64,000 bases of DNA from Bacillus sp. S3 (GCF_005154805.1 NZ_CP039727.1:4833501-4897500), one strand, 5' to 3'; shown: positions 1 to 9,123, numbered from the stretch's first letter. The notes: generated by a model not told the origin, from the sequence alone. Numbers and translations: made by a program.

Positions 1-1074
1 CCTAATGCTGTTCTGAATGTCACTTTGACATTGAAGGATAATAACGGCCCACAAATCTTGGCAGAAGAAAGCCATGCCGGACCGAATAAAACACATGCCA
101 CCATTTATGCCGTAAATAAAGATGGCTATGTAGGTTACGATTATGCAAACCGCTCCTATTCCTTCGATTACAAGTTAGTGAGTGGTAAAAGAACAACGCT
201 CACATTTATAACAGAATTGGAGAAAACAAGATTATTTGTGAATGGTGAGGAAATACCACTAACACCAGAAACAAGCATGCCTTTCAATACGCTAGTTTTA
301 CCGCTTGAACGAATTGGCAGTGCAACGGATTCGGTTCGTGGGATCATTTCTTCCTTTCATGTAGAAAAAGGAAAATATGTGGACCCAACAAGAATCGACC
401 CTAAAACAATGAAAATCACCGCCACAAGTGAAGAAACAGCCCAGGGAGACACGACTGCGGAAGGGCCGATTAAGCTTGCGTTTGATGGGAATGTAAACAC
501 TTTTTGGCACTCTAAATGGAGCAAAAATCCGCCGCTTCCATATGAAGTAAACATGGAGCTTGCTGAAGAAACTGAACTGGGCAAATTTGTCTATACACCT
601 AGACAAAGCGGTGACAACGGACGTATAGTAAAATATCGTCTACAGGTCAGTACCGACGGGGAAACCTATGAAGATGCAGCTTCTGGAACTTGGAGCAACA
701 CCCCGACCGTTCGAACCATTGATTTAAACGGAGTGAAAGCAAAATTTGTCCGCTTTATTATTGAAGATGGTGTTGGCGGATTTGCAAGTGCAGCCGAAAT
801 CTCATTGCATTCTAAATCCCAAGCCCCTAAAGTGACGATAGACGGGTTAGATGAAGAACTAAAAATAGCCTATAATCTAGGGCTAATCACCAACAAAGGT
901 ATTCTTAACAGCCTTCTTGCCAAGGTTGACCAGATTCAAAAAGCTTCTGGAGACGAAAAACAAATCCAAAACGGCGTGAAAGCCTTGGTAAACGAAATTC
1001 AGGCTCAATCTGGCAAGCATCTTGACAAAACCTACGCTGCCCAATTGCTCGAGATCATTGCTGAATTAAAGTGA
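1..1074 (+). CDS. C-terminal part of a secreted multidomain carbohydrate-binding protein (partial)
   Basis: The frame is open to the left edge, so the start lies outside the window. What is visible: residues about 1-115 form a beta-rich, LamG/concanavalin-like segment ending near LFVNGEEIPL; residues about 130-265 look like an F5/8-type C (discoidin) domain, with the typical FDGNVNTFWHSKW, LQVSTDGETYEDAA and VRFIIEDGVGG blocks; the last 75 residues are helical and resemble the FIMAH/FIVAR-type modules found at the end of Bacillus and Paenibacillus glycosidases. This domain order is common in secreted GH20 hexosaminidases and related enzymes, but the catalytic domain is not in view, so the substrate is unknown. 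A hairpin terminator follows. Confidence 0.75.
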   Translation, partial: PNAVLNVTLTLKDNNGPQILAEESHAGPNKTHATIYAVNKDGYVGYDYANRSYSFDYKLVSGKRTTLTFITELEKTRLFVNGEEIPLTPETSMPFNTLVLPLERIGSATDSVRGIISSFHVEKGKYVDPTRIDPKTMKITATSEETAQGDTTAEGPIKLAFDGNVNTFWHSKWSKNPPLPYEVNMELAEETELGKFVYTPRQSGDNGRIVKYRLQVSTDGETYEDAASGTWSNTPTVRTIDLNGVKAKFVRFIIEDGVGGFASAAEISLHSKSQAPKVTIDGLDEELKIAYNLGLITNKGILNSLLAKVDQIQKASGDEKQIQNGVKALVNEIQAQSGKHLDKTYAAQLLEIIAELK

Positions 1075-1133
1075 TGGTGGAGAGCGTTTAAAGTACTGAA
1101 TGAAAGACATTTTTTATGATTTCTGGAGCAGAG

Positions 1134-1162
1134 GTGTCCTTCATCTGGGTAATGAAGGACAC
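1134..1162 (+). terminator. Hairpin terminator after the discoidin-domain gene
   Basis: GTGTCCTTCAT pairs perfectly with ATGAAGGACAC around a short loop, about 60 bases after the stop codon. The T-run after it is weak, so termination efficiency is uncertain. Confidence 0.55.
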
Positions 1163-1325
1163 TTCGTATATTTTCGACACGGTTCCTAACGGGATTTTTA
1201 TATTATATGAAACTATCCCAACATATAGGTACACTACGCGGTCACTACTGGATAATGGTGGAAAGTAGTGATAAGGAACACACCGGAAAGATTTCCACCT
1301 TTATTTCTAATTAAAAATGCAAAAA

Positions 1326-1530
1326 ATGCATCCAATACTACTTGTTGGATGCATTTTGTTTGGGATTTTTTTCTGTAATGCATCCTATACCCCTCATTGG
1401 ATGCATTTTTGTTTGGGATTTTTCCCCGAAATGCATCCTATACTCCATATTGGATGCATTCCGTCAAAGACTTTTTTCTGTAATGCATCCTATACACCTC
1501 ATTGGATGCATTTCGTTGAGAACGTCTAAA
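1326..1530. repeat. 52-bp tandem repeat array, left part (4 units)
   Basis: Units begin at 1326, 1378, 1431 and 1483, a period of 52-53 bases. Each unit carries the palindrome ATGCATCC, a 13-base spacer, then GGATGCAT, followed by a linker of about 23 bases. The array stops at the left end of the IS256-type element and continues on the other side of it at 3011, so the insertion sequence interrupted a longer array. Confidence 0.9.
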
Positions 1531-3002
1531 ATTTTGTGTAAATGGTTATACTTGCCAACTAAGGAGATGATCATTTATGCAAAATTTTGGGGATATGACG
1601 ATTAAGGAATTGGCTAGCCAATGTGAAACCGTGGATGATATTCAAGCCATGATTAAGGGCCTCTTTAAGGAAACTCTACAACAGGTTTTTGAAGCTGAAA
1701 TCGAGAATCACCTCGGATATGCAAAAAATGACGTAAGAGGGAATAACTCGGGAAATAGTCGCAACGGGTTTAAATCGAAGACGATTAAATCCAAGTTTGG
1801 TGAGACTAAATTAAGCATCCCAAGGGATCGTAATGGAACATATGAACCTCAAATTATTAAAAATTACGAAACCTCAATCAATGGTTTAGAGGATCAAATT
1901 ATTGCTCTTTATTCCAAAGGAGTGTCAACGAGGGACATCGAAGCACATATGAAGGATATTTACGGTATTGACGTTTCACCAAGCTTGGTGAGTAAGGTGA
2001 CTGATAAAGTTTTACCCATGGTTGTTGAATGGCAGACCCGTCTACTAGACCCTGTTTATCCGATTGTGTTTTTAGATGCCATCCATTTCAAGGTGAAACA
2101 TGAAAATAGGATCATCAGTAAAGCTGCTTACACGGTATTAGGCATCAATTCGGAAGGTGTTAAGGACATTCTTGGCATTTGGATTGGCGAAAACGAGAGT
2201 GCAAGTTTTTGGTTGAATGTGTGCCAGGAGTTAAAAAGTCGTGGTGTCCAGGACATCTTAATTGCCTGTAAGGACGGGCTTTCTGGCTTCTCTGAGGCAA
2301 TCAACGCGGCCTATCCAAAGACCACTATTCAGTCGTGTGTTATTCATGAATTACGTAATAATGTTAAGTATGTTCCAAATAAAGACCGTAAGGCCGTTAT
2401 GGATGATTTAAAGAAAGTCTATAAGGCTGTTACTCTTGAAAAGGCTGAAATTGCCTTTGACGAATTTAAGGGGACATGGGGCAAAAAATACCCTGCTGTT
2501 GTGAAATCTTGGGAGGCTAATTGGCTCGAACTTACTGCCTTCTTCTCGTACCCTGTAGAGATTAGGAAACTAATCTATACCACGAACACGATAGAAGCCT
2601 TCCATAGACAATTGAGAAAAGTCACGAAAACCAAGACCGCTTATCCTACCGACAATGCACTCAAAAAGATTGTATATCTGGCTACAGTGGGTGTTACGGA
2701 TAAATGGACTAATCCTATTCCGGGTTGGATAGAATGTAGACAACAGTTTGAGATTATGTTTGAAGGGCGGCTTGGGAAGTAATTCTGTAAGTTACCCTTT
2801 ATAGAGTTAGGGCTACGCCCTAAGGGTTTATCGCTTTTGTTCTCCCAAAAGGAAAAAGAGAGGAAAATTCCCCTCTCCTTTTGTACAGAACCCTATTAGG
2901 TGCTCGGGTTGCTCCCCAGCATTGCCCTATCCCCCTAGTAGGTAAGAACATTGTAATGTCAGTATAGTCTAAAATAAGGTAATTCAACCATTTACACAAA
3001 AT
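1531..3002 (+). mobile_element. IS256-family insertion sequence
   Basis: Terminal inverted repeats are visible: 1531-1556 begins ATTTTGTGTAAATGGTT, and the complement of 2978-3002 reads the same for its first 17 bases. One transposase gene fills most of the roughly 1.47-kb element. I see no clear 8-9 bp target duplication; recombination between flanking 52-bp units could have removed it. A GC-poor stretch with a small hairpin (about 2851-2880) lies between the gene and the right end. Confidence 0.85.
1577..2782 (+). CDS. IS256-family (mutator-type) DDE transposase
   Basis: A 401-residue transposase of the IS256/MULE group, the usual length. The catalytic triad is readable: the first Asp in FLDAIHFKV, the second in ACKDGLSGF and the Glu in TNTIEAFHRQLRK, with the family C/H signature SCVIHELRNN between them. 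The start is ATG preceded by AAGGAGATGATCATTT. No frameshift or stop interrupts it, so the element may still be active. It moves the 1531-3002 element by cut or copy and paste. Confidence 0.95.
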   Translation: MQNFGDMTIKELASQCETVDDIQAMIKGLFKETLQQVFEAEIENHLGYAKNDVRGNNSGNSRNGFKSKTIKSKFGETKLSIPRDRNGTYEPQIIKNYETSINGLEDQIIALYSKGVSTRDIEAHMKDIYGIDVSPSLVSKVTDKVLPMVVEWQTRLLDPVYPIVFLDAIHFKVKHENRIISKAAYTVLGINSEGVKDILGIWIGENESASFWLNVCQELKSRGVQDILIACKDGLSGFSEAINAAYPKTTIQSCVIHELRNNVKYVPNKDRKAVMDDLKKVYKAVTLEKAEIAFDEFKGTWGKKYPAVVKSWEANWLELTAFFSYPVEIRKLIYTTNTIEAFHRQLRKVTKTKTAYPTDNALKKIVYLATVGVTDKWTNPIPGWIECRQQFEIMFEGRLGK

Positions 3003-3010
3003 AATTTACA

Positions 3011-3290
3011 TTCCCATTTCGTTCAGGATTTTCCCCCGAAATGCATCCTATACACCCTATTGCATGCATTTCGTTCAGGATTTTCCCCCGAAATGCATCC
3101 TATACACCCTATTGTATGCATTTCGTTCAGGATTTTCCCCTGAAATGCATCCTATACACCTCATTGCATGAATTTCGTTCAGGATTTTTCCCCAAAATGC
3201 ATCCTATACACCCTATTGGATGCATTCCGTCAAAGATTTTTTTCTGTAATGCATCCTATATAAACTTCAACACCAATAGGATACTTAAAG
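3011..3290. repeat. 52-bp tandem repeat array, right part (5 units)
   Basis: ATGCATCC occurs at 3041, 3093, 3145, 3197 and 3249, an exact 52-base period. Units read ATGCATCC, 13 bases, a more or less exact GGATGCAT, then a linker around TTCGTTCAGGATTTTCCCC. Three units have a degraded right arm (GCATGCAT, GTATGCAT, GCATGAAT). The last unit decays after 3265. Confidence 0.9.
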
Positions 3291-3422
3291 TGTAACAGTG
3301 GCACCCACCAAAATGGATGGTCTACTTCCGATTAACTCTCTTAATTCCTTTATGTATCAAGTCATTATTCCCCCCTGTATATTTTATTAGATTATTCCAG
3401 CAATTTTTTCTACTAATTGGAC

Positions 3423-4328
3423 TCACGATAATTCAATTAAGTTATACGTGTAACAAATTACACCCTCTACTTGGATAAAACTTTCGCTAAGATACAAAGC
3501 CAATGCCCCTTCATTATCAGTATTCACACATAGTATCGTCTGATCATATCCTTTATCTTTTGCCATTTGAAGTGCCGCCCGGAGAAGACACCTTCCCAGT
3601 CCCTTTCCTTGATAATCAGGGTCAATAGCAACCGGCCCAATGTTCATAATTGGCTTTCCCTCGTAAGTATCATTTGCCCCTTTAATCACACCTATTGGAT
3701 GATCAAAGTGATAGAGGAGGAGCATACCCCCATCAATATAATCTTTGTCCAAGACCATTTTAGATACCATATCTGGGGTAATCGGCGTTTCGCTTCCCTT
3801 TAAGGTCGCAAAGCTTTTGTTTCGTACTGAACACCAAATCTCCTCATCAAGCCCTGGCCTAAAAGGTCTGATCTGACACCCCTCCGGAAGCTGATAGGAC
3901 GGTGTCATTTTTTCTTGCCTGACGAGCACGTACGTATAGCGCTCAATTTGAAACCCTAACTCTTCAACTCTACTAACCAGCTGGTTATTTGTGAAAGGTA
4001 CAAACATAAACACATGATCAATACCTTCCAAATGCGGTTTGAGTGCGTTCCAAAGAAGCAGGTATATTTCCCGGCTATCAACTTCTGAATGGAAGATGCG
4101 AAACCGTCCCTTTCTCCCCCTTCGATGGTAATCATCAATAATCAAAGAGACACCGGCAAGGACTTCATTGGCTGGACTATACACTAGATAAGTAGGGTTT
4201 TCCGAACTGAACTTAAAATGTTCCAAGTCCTGGTCATAAAGAAAAGAATCATCTACCTCATTTCGATGCTTTAAACAATAGGCAACAAAATCATTAATAT
4301 TTACCTCATCAAGGCTCTTAAGTTGCAC
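3423..4328 (-). CDS. GNAT-family N-acetyltransferase, two-domain type
   Basis: A 301-residue protein, twice the length of a single GNAT fold. The C-terminal half carries the acetyl-CoA motif A in IDPDYQGKGLGRCLLR (QGKGLG) and the following ILCVNTDNEGALALY helix; the N-terminal half (HRRGRKGRFRIF region) looks like a degenerate GNAT repeat. Start is GTG, chosen for AAAAGGAGATAAGATT immediately upstream. The acceptor substrate cannot be read from sequence. No partner gene is adjacent; upstream lies a 21-bp repeat cluster. Confidence 0.85.
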   Translation of the reverse strand: MQLKSLDEVNINDFVAYCLKHRNEVDDSFLYDQDLEHFKFSSENPTYLVYSPANEVLAGVSLIIDDYHRRGRKGRFRIFHSEVDSREIYLLLWNALKPHLEGIDHVFMFVPFTNNQLVSRVEELGFQIERYTYVLVRQEKMTPSYQLPEGCQIRPFRPGLDEEIWCSVRNKSFATLKGSETPITPDMVSKMVLDKDYIDGGMLLLYHFDHPIGVIKGANDTYEGKPIMNIGPVAIDPDYQGKGLGRCLLRAALQMAKDKGYDQTILCVNTDNEGALALYLSESFIQVEGVICYTYNLIELS

Positions 4329-4380
4329 AATCTTATCTCCTTTTCAACAACAAAGAATAATTCCAAGGCTTTCTAGGATT

Positions 4381-4440
4381 CGCCCATTGAAACTGCAAAT
4401 TCGCTCATTGAACATCATAATCCGCTCATAGACGGGTTAG
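4381..4440. repeat. 21-bp helically spaced repeat cluster (3 units)
   Basis: The core CGCYCATTGAA occurs at 4381, 4402 and 4423, exactly 21 bases apart. A second cluster with the same core and the same neighbour (a HAD-gene fragment) lies at 46515-46600. Confidence 0.8.
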
Positions 4441-4562
4441 GCCGTTAGATTAATAATTTTTGAAGCACTCAAAAAAAGAAATTGGTGATCAATAAATTTC
4501 TTTACTGATTCGTCTCTATTTAACAACGCTCCATCTAAATCAAATAGGACAGCCTTAATCAA
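4438..4562 (-). pseudogene. 5-prime fragment of a HAD-family phosphatase gene
   Basis: The reverse strand reads MIKAVLFDLDGALLNRDESV and continues about 20 residues before losing similarity and meeting a stop. DxDG is the HAD motif I nucleophile block, but the usual T after DLDG is A and motifs II-IV are absent, so it cannot be an enzyme. The same piece, better preserved, occurs at 46668-46769, also beside a 21-bp repeat cluster, so the pair looks like a duplicated segment. Confidence 0.7.
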
Positions 4563-4638
4563 GATGTAGCCCTCTTCCCGAATACATTTTTTACTATTAA
4601 CTCATATATTCTCCAATTATTACTATTATCCTTTTCAG

Positions 4639-4727
4639 CTAACCTTCCCGTTAGCACAACAAGAAAAATGACCGCCCCAGCGATCACTTCTATAACTCTT
4701 GCACCCTCTAGTTCAATAAGGTTTTAC
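4639..4727 (-). repeat. attC-like / terminator element, copy a
   Basis: Contains both conserved ends of the dispersed element (plus-strand GCTAACCTTCCCGTTAG at left, CTTGCACCCTCTAGTT at right) around the pairing core TGACCGCCCCAGCGATCA. On the minus strand the hairpin is followed by a T-rich run and lies just 3-prime of the dehydrogenase fragment. Confidence 0.65.
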
Positions 4728-5049
4728 TTAATAGCTTGTTAAAAATACTTTTCCTTTAGTTATTTTAGAAGATTCAACAGCATCAATAGCCTCTTTTATG
4801 TTAGATAAGTCGTACTGTGAATCAACCATCATCAAACGTAATTTTTTATCCTCTATTAGCGTTATTAAACGATTTAAAGTTTCTTGCCATTTGCTGGTTG
4901 AGACATTTTTGTTCCAATTCCTTAAATGAAACATATTGGCATTCACTTTTGCTGTATTTATAATATCCACCCAGTTTACTTGTATTCCTGATAAAAGTCC
5001 GATAGTTAAAAAATCTCCATTTGGATGTACACAAAAACTTTTAAGTATA
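4728..5049 (-). pseudogene. C-terminal remnant of a zinc-type alcohol dehydrogenase / quinone reductase
   Basis: About 105 residues read in frame without a credible start. The pattern HPNGDFLTIGLLSG, then LNRLITLIEDKKLRLM, YDLSNIKEAIDAVES and TKGKVFLTSY matches the end of medium-chain dehydrogenases (the post-Rossmann Gly turn, the helix before the C-terminal strand and the closing GKVVL strand). The N-terminal catalytic domain and the NAD-binding GxGxxG motif are missing upstream, so this is a gene fragment. Assignment to subfamily is not possible. Confidence 0.5.
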
Positions 5050-5303
5050 AAACTTCGGTAAAGAAATCCGATGGGAATATCCCCCTCTAAGTGGTAATAA
5101 ATCAGATATGTTTGGATTTTGAAAAAAACGACTGGATGACAGCATGAACTATAACTCTAGGTAACCAACCCAATCGAGCTTTTGCACAATTTGGCCGAAC
5201 TGCGACAATATTATTTTTTCAGTATAATTCCATGCTTGTCCATATCACTCAAGTTCGAATTATCATAGGATGTACTAACCTTGGATAAAGGAGGTGATAC
5301 TTT

Positions 5304-5402
5304 ATGTCAGAAGGATATGGACATGGCTCATCGTTTGCTTTAATCGTTGTTCTTTTCATCCTGTTGATTATTGTTGGTACACAATTTATGAGAGGTTACT
5401 AA
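5304..5402 (+). CDS. YjcZ-family small spore/membrane protein
   Basis: A 32-residue protein, MSEGYGHGSS followed by a single hydrophobic helix (FALIVVLFILLIIVG) and the tail TQFMRGY. This is the typical YjcZ-type sporulation protein, a family of very short single-helix proteins common in Bacillus. The start is fixed by an excellent AAAGGAGGTGATACTTT ribosome site. A perfect hairpin terminator follows. Function in the family is poorly known. Confidence 0.85.
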   Translation: MSEGYGHGSSFALIVVLFILLIIVGTQFMRGY

Positions 5403-5467
5403 GCTTGTAATAGAATAAGCCGCCAATTCTAAAACTAGTAAAAAACCTCCTTAAACTGAACGGTATT

Positions 5468-5493
5468 GAAGCGTGGCCACGCTTCTTTTTTTG
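5468..5493 (+). terminator. Rho-independent terminator after the YjcZ-like gene
   Basis: GAAGCGTGG pairs with CCACGCTTC without loop mismatches, followed by eight T residues. Confidence 0.85.
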
Positions 5494-5795
5494 TTGAGCC
5501 GCAAAAGTTATTAATTTTCAAACTAAATTATTCATTTTTTTCAGGGACTTTTTATAATCCCATTGAGAATAATTACATTAATATAAAAAAAAGGGGAGGT
5601 TTAAATGACAAACAGCAATGGCATCCGAAGCATGTTAGGTATAGATGTTTCTTAGGAAAAGCGTTGATTTTATCCTTATTAATGATGTTTGCCCCTTACA
5701 TAACTTGTCCAGAATTTATATACATATTAGTAATAGCTTGAATAAATAGTTGTTTACTATTTGTTAAGACTGAGCAAGATCGGAGGATAAAAAGC

Positions 5796-6074
5796 TTGCC
5801 TTCAATTATAAAAATAGGAGCTATTTTTGTAAACTCCCCCCAACCCAGTGCAGCAATCAATGTTGGTGAAACGGTTATTAATGGAATGGACGCCAACAGG
5901 CAGTATAATCTAAGCATTGGTGGAAGTTATGGTATTAATAATGTCATTACAAATAACACAAATACTATCAATGGAAGAATCGATGGGCAGATCTTTGACC
6001 AAGACTTCAAACCATCCATTGGCGGCGGCGGAATGGTTAAAAGGAGAAGATCCCCTTTATTCCGTAATAAATAG
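5796..6074 (+). CDS. GerPA/GerPF-like small spore protein
   Basis: A 92-residue protein starting at TTG, chosen because CGGAGGATAAAAAG lies just upstream. MPSIIKIGAIFVN and INVGET resemble the start of GerPA/GerPF-type germination proteins (MPAIVG..I.I....VNFGD), and the middle is rich in Asn, Gly and Ile (NNVITNNTNTING), as in that family; the Gly4 and the basic end KRRRSPLFRNK are unusual. Such proteins are placed in the spore coat and help germinants reach the cortex. Similarity is loose, so a different coat-associated small protein is possible. A strong terminator follows. Confidence 0.5.
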   Translation: MPSIIKIGAIFVNSPQPSAAINVGETVINGMDANRQYNLSIGGSYGINNVITNNTNTINGRIDGQIFDQDFKPSIGGGGMVKRRRSPLFRNK

Positions 6075-6081
6075 GATTTTG

Positions 6082-6105
6082 CCCCTCTATAGCCGAGGGG
6101 TTTTT
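6082..6105 (+). terminator. Rho-independent terminator
   Basis: CCCCTC pairs with GAGGGG (loop TATAGCC) followed by TTTTTATT, eight bases after the GerPA-like stop codon. Confidence 0.85.
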
Positions 6106-6391
6106 ATTATATAAATTTCGCTGAATCCAACGTTGAAATTTTCTTAGAAAATTTAGATAGGGAAATAGAATGCTAATTTCGACAAAATCTGCATAAATGC
6201 CATCTTTCCTTCCTTGTGAATGAATGATATTTTACTAATTTCTTCTTATATAGAGGAATATAATGTTATTTTCTTCATCCGAAAGTAATGCTCAGGGATT
6301 TTTGTATGTTTATCAATGTCGAATAATGAAGATGGTTCAACTAATGATTTGCAATATAATGAAAATTAAAAAAGATAAAGGAGGTCAATTC

Positions 6392-7747
6392 ATGACAATC
6401 AAGAAAGGTTTTTTGGCAGGTGCACTTAGCTTAACATTATGCGCATCAACTGTATTTGCAAGTGGTGCAGGAGTAGGACATGCCCAATCAGTTGAAAAGA
6501 AATACATAGTAGTTTTTAAAGATGAGGCCAAACTTCCAACTGGTTACGAGGATTTACTAAAAAAAGCTGGTGGACAAGTTCAACAAAGGTTGGAAAAACT
6601 CGGGGCTGTTGAGGTATCCTCAAGCAATCCCAATTTCCTAAAAGAAGTTAAAAATTCTTCCATTGTATCTGATGCAAACGTAGAAAACAAAGTTTATGCT
6701 GAGGCACCAGCTGTAGAAGCAACGTTCTCCTATGAGGAAGCTACATCCGTTAAACCAGATTTATACGAACAGAATCAATGGGATATTAAACAAGTAACCA
6801 ATAATGGAGAATCATGGACCCGTCCTGGGGGCACAGGTAAGTCAGTTTCAGGGGAAGATATTGTTGTAGCTGTTATTGATACAGGTATTGATTATACCCA
6901 TCCAGATTTAAAAGCGAATTATGCCTACGGGAAATCATTTGTTCCTGGCTATTCTGATCCAAAGGACGAAAATGGTCATGGAACACATGTAGCAGGTTCA
7001 ATCGCAGCAAAAGGAAGAACGTTGGGAGTAGGTCCTGACCTTAAAGTTGCGTCATATCGTGTCTTTGGCCCTACAGGAGAGGCTTCCACTGCAAATATCG
7101 CTGAAGCATTAATGACTGCTGCTGACGATAATGTCGATGTGGTAAATATGTCATTAGGCGGCTACGATTGGTTCCAGGACCCAGAATATGCAACGAAAGA
7201 CATTGTAGCAGATGTACAAATGTTTAACCGTGCGATTAATTATGCCATCAAAAAAGGGGTTACTGTTGTAGGTTCTGCCGGGAATAATGGCGTTGATATT
7301 AGCAGCCCTGGTAAACTTTCTGGTGATGATAAAGGTGCTACACATCGAAGCCCGAGCAATCAGAACTTGATTAGAGTTTCTGCAGGCGGTCAATTGAAGA
7401 ATCTAGCTTACTACTCAAACTATGGAGTAGGTAAAATTGATGTAATGGCTCCAGGTGGAGATTTAGGTCCTAACTATAATCCTGAAACAAAAGAGGGAAG
7501 AGATAATTCATATTTATGCTTTGCTACAGTTCCTGGCGGTTGGGGTTATAAAGCGGGAACTTCCATGGCTGCTCCAAAAGTTGCAGCACTTGCCGGAGTC
7601 ATTATTGCCCAACATGGGAAGGATCAATTGAACCCCGCCCAAGTAAAACACATTATTCTGAAATCTGCAGAAGATGTATTCAAACCTGGATACGATGAAA
7701 AGTCCGGTAACGGATTAATTAATGCCGTTAATGCATTGAAATACTAA
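6392..7747 (+). CDS. Secreted subtilisin-like serine protease (S8 family)
   Basis: 451 residues from the ATG that follows GATAAAGGAGGTCAATTC; longer upstream reading lacks a ribosome site. Residues 1-33 are a signal peptide ending near GHAQS. Residues 37-100 (KKYIVVFKDEA...) look like an I9-type propeptide/inhibitor. The catalytic triad is intact: Asp in VIDTGIDYTHPDL, His in NGHGTHVAGSIA and Ser in GTSMAAPKVAALAG, with the oxyanion Asn in GSAGNNG. It is likely exported, self-processed and active outside the cell. A hairpin follows. No immunity or lantibiotic genes are nearby, so a general scavenging protease is the simplest reading. Confidence 0.92.
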   Translation: MTIKKGFLAGALSLTLCASTVFASGAGVGHAQSVEKKYIVVFKDEAKLPTGYEDLLKKAGGQVQQRLEKLGAVEVSSSNPNFLKEVKNSSIVSDANVENKVYAEAPAVEATFSYEEATSVKPDLYEQNQWDIKQVTNNGESWTRPGGTGKSVSGEDIVVAVIDTGIDYTHPDLKANYAYGKSFVPGYSDPKDENGHGTHVAGSIAAKGRTLGVGPDLKVASYRVFGPTGEASTANIAEALMTAADDNVDVVNMSLGGYDWFQDPEYATKDIVADVQMFNRAINYAIKKGVTVVGSAGNNGVDISSPGKLSGDDKGATHRSPSNQNLIRVSAGGQLKNLAYYSNYGVGKIDVMAPGGDLGPNYNPETKEGRDNSYLCFATVPGGWGYKAGTSMAAPKVAALAGVIIAQHGKDQLNPAQVKHIILKSAEDVFKPGYDEKSGNGLINAVNALKY

Positions 7748-7785
7748 TGATAAATTAAGCTATCCCATATCATTTAAATGATATT

Positions 7786-7828
7786 AAAAAGGGCTTACCA
7801 ACTGACATCAGTTTTGGCAAGTCCTTTT
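7786..7828 (+). terminator. Hairpin terminator after the protease gene
   Basis: AAAAGGGCTTACCAA pairs with TTGGCAAGTCCTTTT with one wobble, ending in T-rich sequence. Confidence 0.75.
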
Positions 7829-7867
7829 CTGATTTATATAGTCTTATTGAGTGCATAAAATACAAAT

Positions 7868-8173
7868 TCACCGAGTTTTGTAATAGTTAGGGATCTTTAT
7901 CATTCTATTCTTAAAATCAATCTTCGGAGTTAATTCAGATGCAGTTTTTTTTAGTTCGATTACCCCTACATCGGTAATGCTAAAACGAGCTATATATTCA
8001 TCATTATTATTAATAATGACAAATTCATCTTTGTTTATAAATAAAGAAAAATCGAATTGCATGATGAGTTTCCAATTGTGAACTAAATTGTATTTTTCTA
8101 AAGGGATGATTTGTTCTTCCACCATTTTTTCTTCATTTGGCTTTTGTTTTTGTTTATTATCATTCCCCGCCAA
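7868..8173 (-). CDS. Small protein of unknown function
   Basis: A 101-residue protein from a TTG start with AAGAGAGGAGAAGAAGTCA in front. The first 17 residues are charged and probably disordered (MAGNDNKQKQKPNEEK); the rest alternates hydrophobic and polar residues like a compact beta fold (LIMQFDFSLFINKDEFVIINN, IARFSITDVGVIEL). No signal peptide or membrane helix is visible. I do not recognise the family. Convergent with the protease gene, with the terminator hairpin between them. Confidence 0.55.
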   Translation of the reverse strand: MAGNDNKQKQKPNEEKMVEEQIIPLEKYNLVHNWKLIMQFDFSLFINKDEFVIINNNDEYIARFSITDVGVIELKKTASELTPKIDFKNRMIKIPNYYKTR

Positions 8174-8288
8174 TGACTTCTTCTCCTCTCTTATCTACTC
8201 ATTTAGATAAACTATGATTGGTCTTGTCTCCGAGTGTGGATGTTTGTCCCAAAATACTTAAAAATTCGCGAAGCCCCTATGTTGGAAC

Positions 8289-8924
8289 CTATTCCATATA
8301 ATCTCCAACCAACTGAAAGCATCTATCTTCTGTAAGATTTGCCAATACAGCCACATATTCTAAATGTTCCTGTGTACCGCCTTTATATTTTTGGGATGCC
8401 TCTAATGCAGTATTATCTCTATATTTGATCCAATTTCGTTGTTCAATTTTCAATTGGTCCATCTCTTCTGTAGAAAGCTGCTCCTTTAGAACTCCATACA
8501 CTTCATTCAACAATCCATCCCAAATATCAAATCGATCTCCTTCCACTTTTTTCGCAGCGAATGTTGATGAATCTGTTGGTTTCATTTCATCCATTTCTTT
8601 TTTCGTATCATTTAATTTCTTAAGGTACTCATCCTTCAGACTCACTGCAGCATTATGATTCGACGAGTCTTCATCTTTTGCCGGTACATTGTTTGATGGA
8701 TCCACTTTTTCGTTTGTGTCATTATTGTAGGCGTCGGTATTGGAGGAGTTTTCTATCGAATCATCATTTGAAGAATCGTCCTTTGTTTTTTGAGATAAAT
8801 TGTTATTTTGTGACTGCTTTTCCAACTTAGCACTTGACTCTACAGATGGTTTTCCACAAGCAGCCAACAAAATGACAAATACCACAGAAATCATTCCTAT
8901 TAAAATTTTTATATTATTTTTCAT
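8289..8924 (-). CDS. Lipoprotein with an LprI-like (DUF1311) domain
   Basis: 211 residues. The signal peptide ends in a lipobox, LLAACGKP, so the mature protein should be lipid-anchored at Cys22. Residues 25-90 are a low-complexity Ser/Asn/Asp linker. The C-terminal part (YLKKLNDTKKEMDEM to LVGDYME) carries the LprI/DUF1311 pattern with WDGLLNEVYGVLKEQLSTEEM, QRNWIKYRD and the final cysteine in EDRCFQLV. The family includes a proposed lysozyme inhibitor in mycobacteria; the role in Bacillus is not established. Ribosome site AAAAAGGAGGCATATAGT. Confidence 0.75.
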   Translation of the reverse strand: MKNNIKILIGMISVVFVILLAACGKPSVESSAKLEKQSQNNNLSQKTKDDSSNDDSIENSSNTDAYNNDTNEKVDPSNNVPAKDEDSSNHNAAVSLKDEYLKKLNDTKKEMDEMKPTDSSTFAAKKVEGDRFDIWDGLLNEVYGVLKEQLSTEEMDQLKIEQRNWIKYRDNTALEASQKYKGGTQEHLEYVAVLANLTEDRCFQLVGDYME

Positions 8925-9123
8925 ACTATATGCCTCCTTTTTATAATGAAAATCCCGTATGTGGTTTTGCAGAATTTCCCCACAATTCCTTCCTTAACTG
9001 GCAATATTATCATTATAACAAATCACACCAATTTGCTGTTCTTGCCACTCTTTAAAATCTACTCCGTTTAAAATAAAAGGCCAACGAGCCGATCATAGCA
9101 TCGAGATCATATAGAGCAAAAAT

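Noticed and set aside
1317..1605. Open frames across the 52-bp array
   Set aside because: They only read the repeat (MHPI...GCI units) and arise because 52 is not a multiple of 3 but stops happen to be rare; no ribosome site.
5605..5655. A 16-codon frame (MTNSNGIRSMLGIDVS) behind GGGGAGGT
   Set aside because: The ribosome site is good, but the product is too short and unlike any known peptide family; it could be the start of a lost gene.
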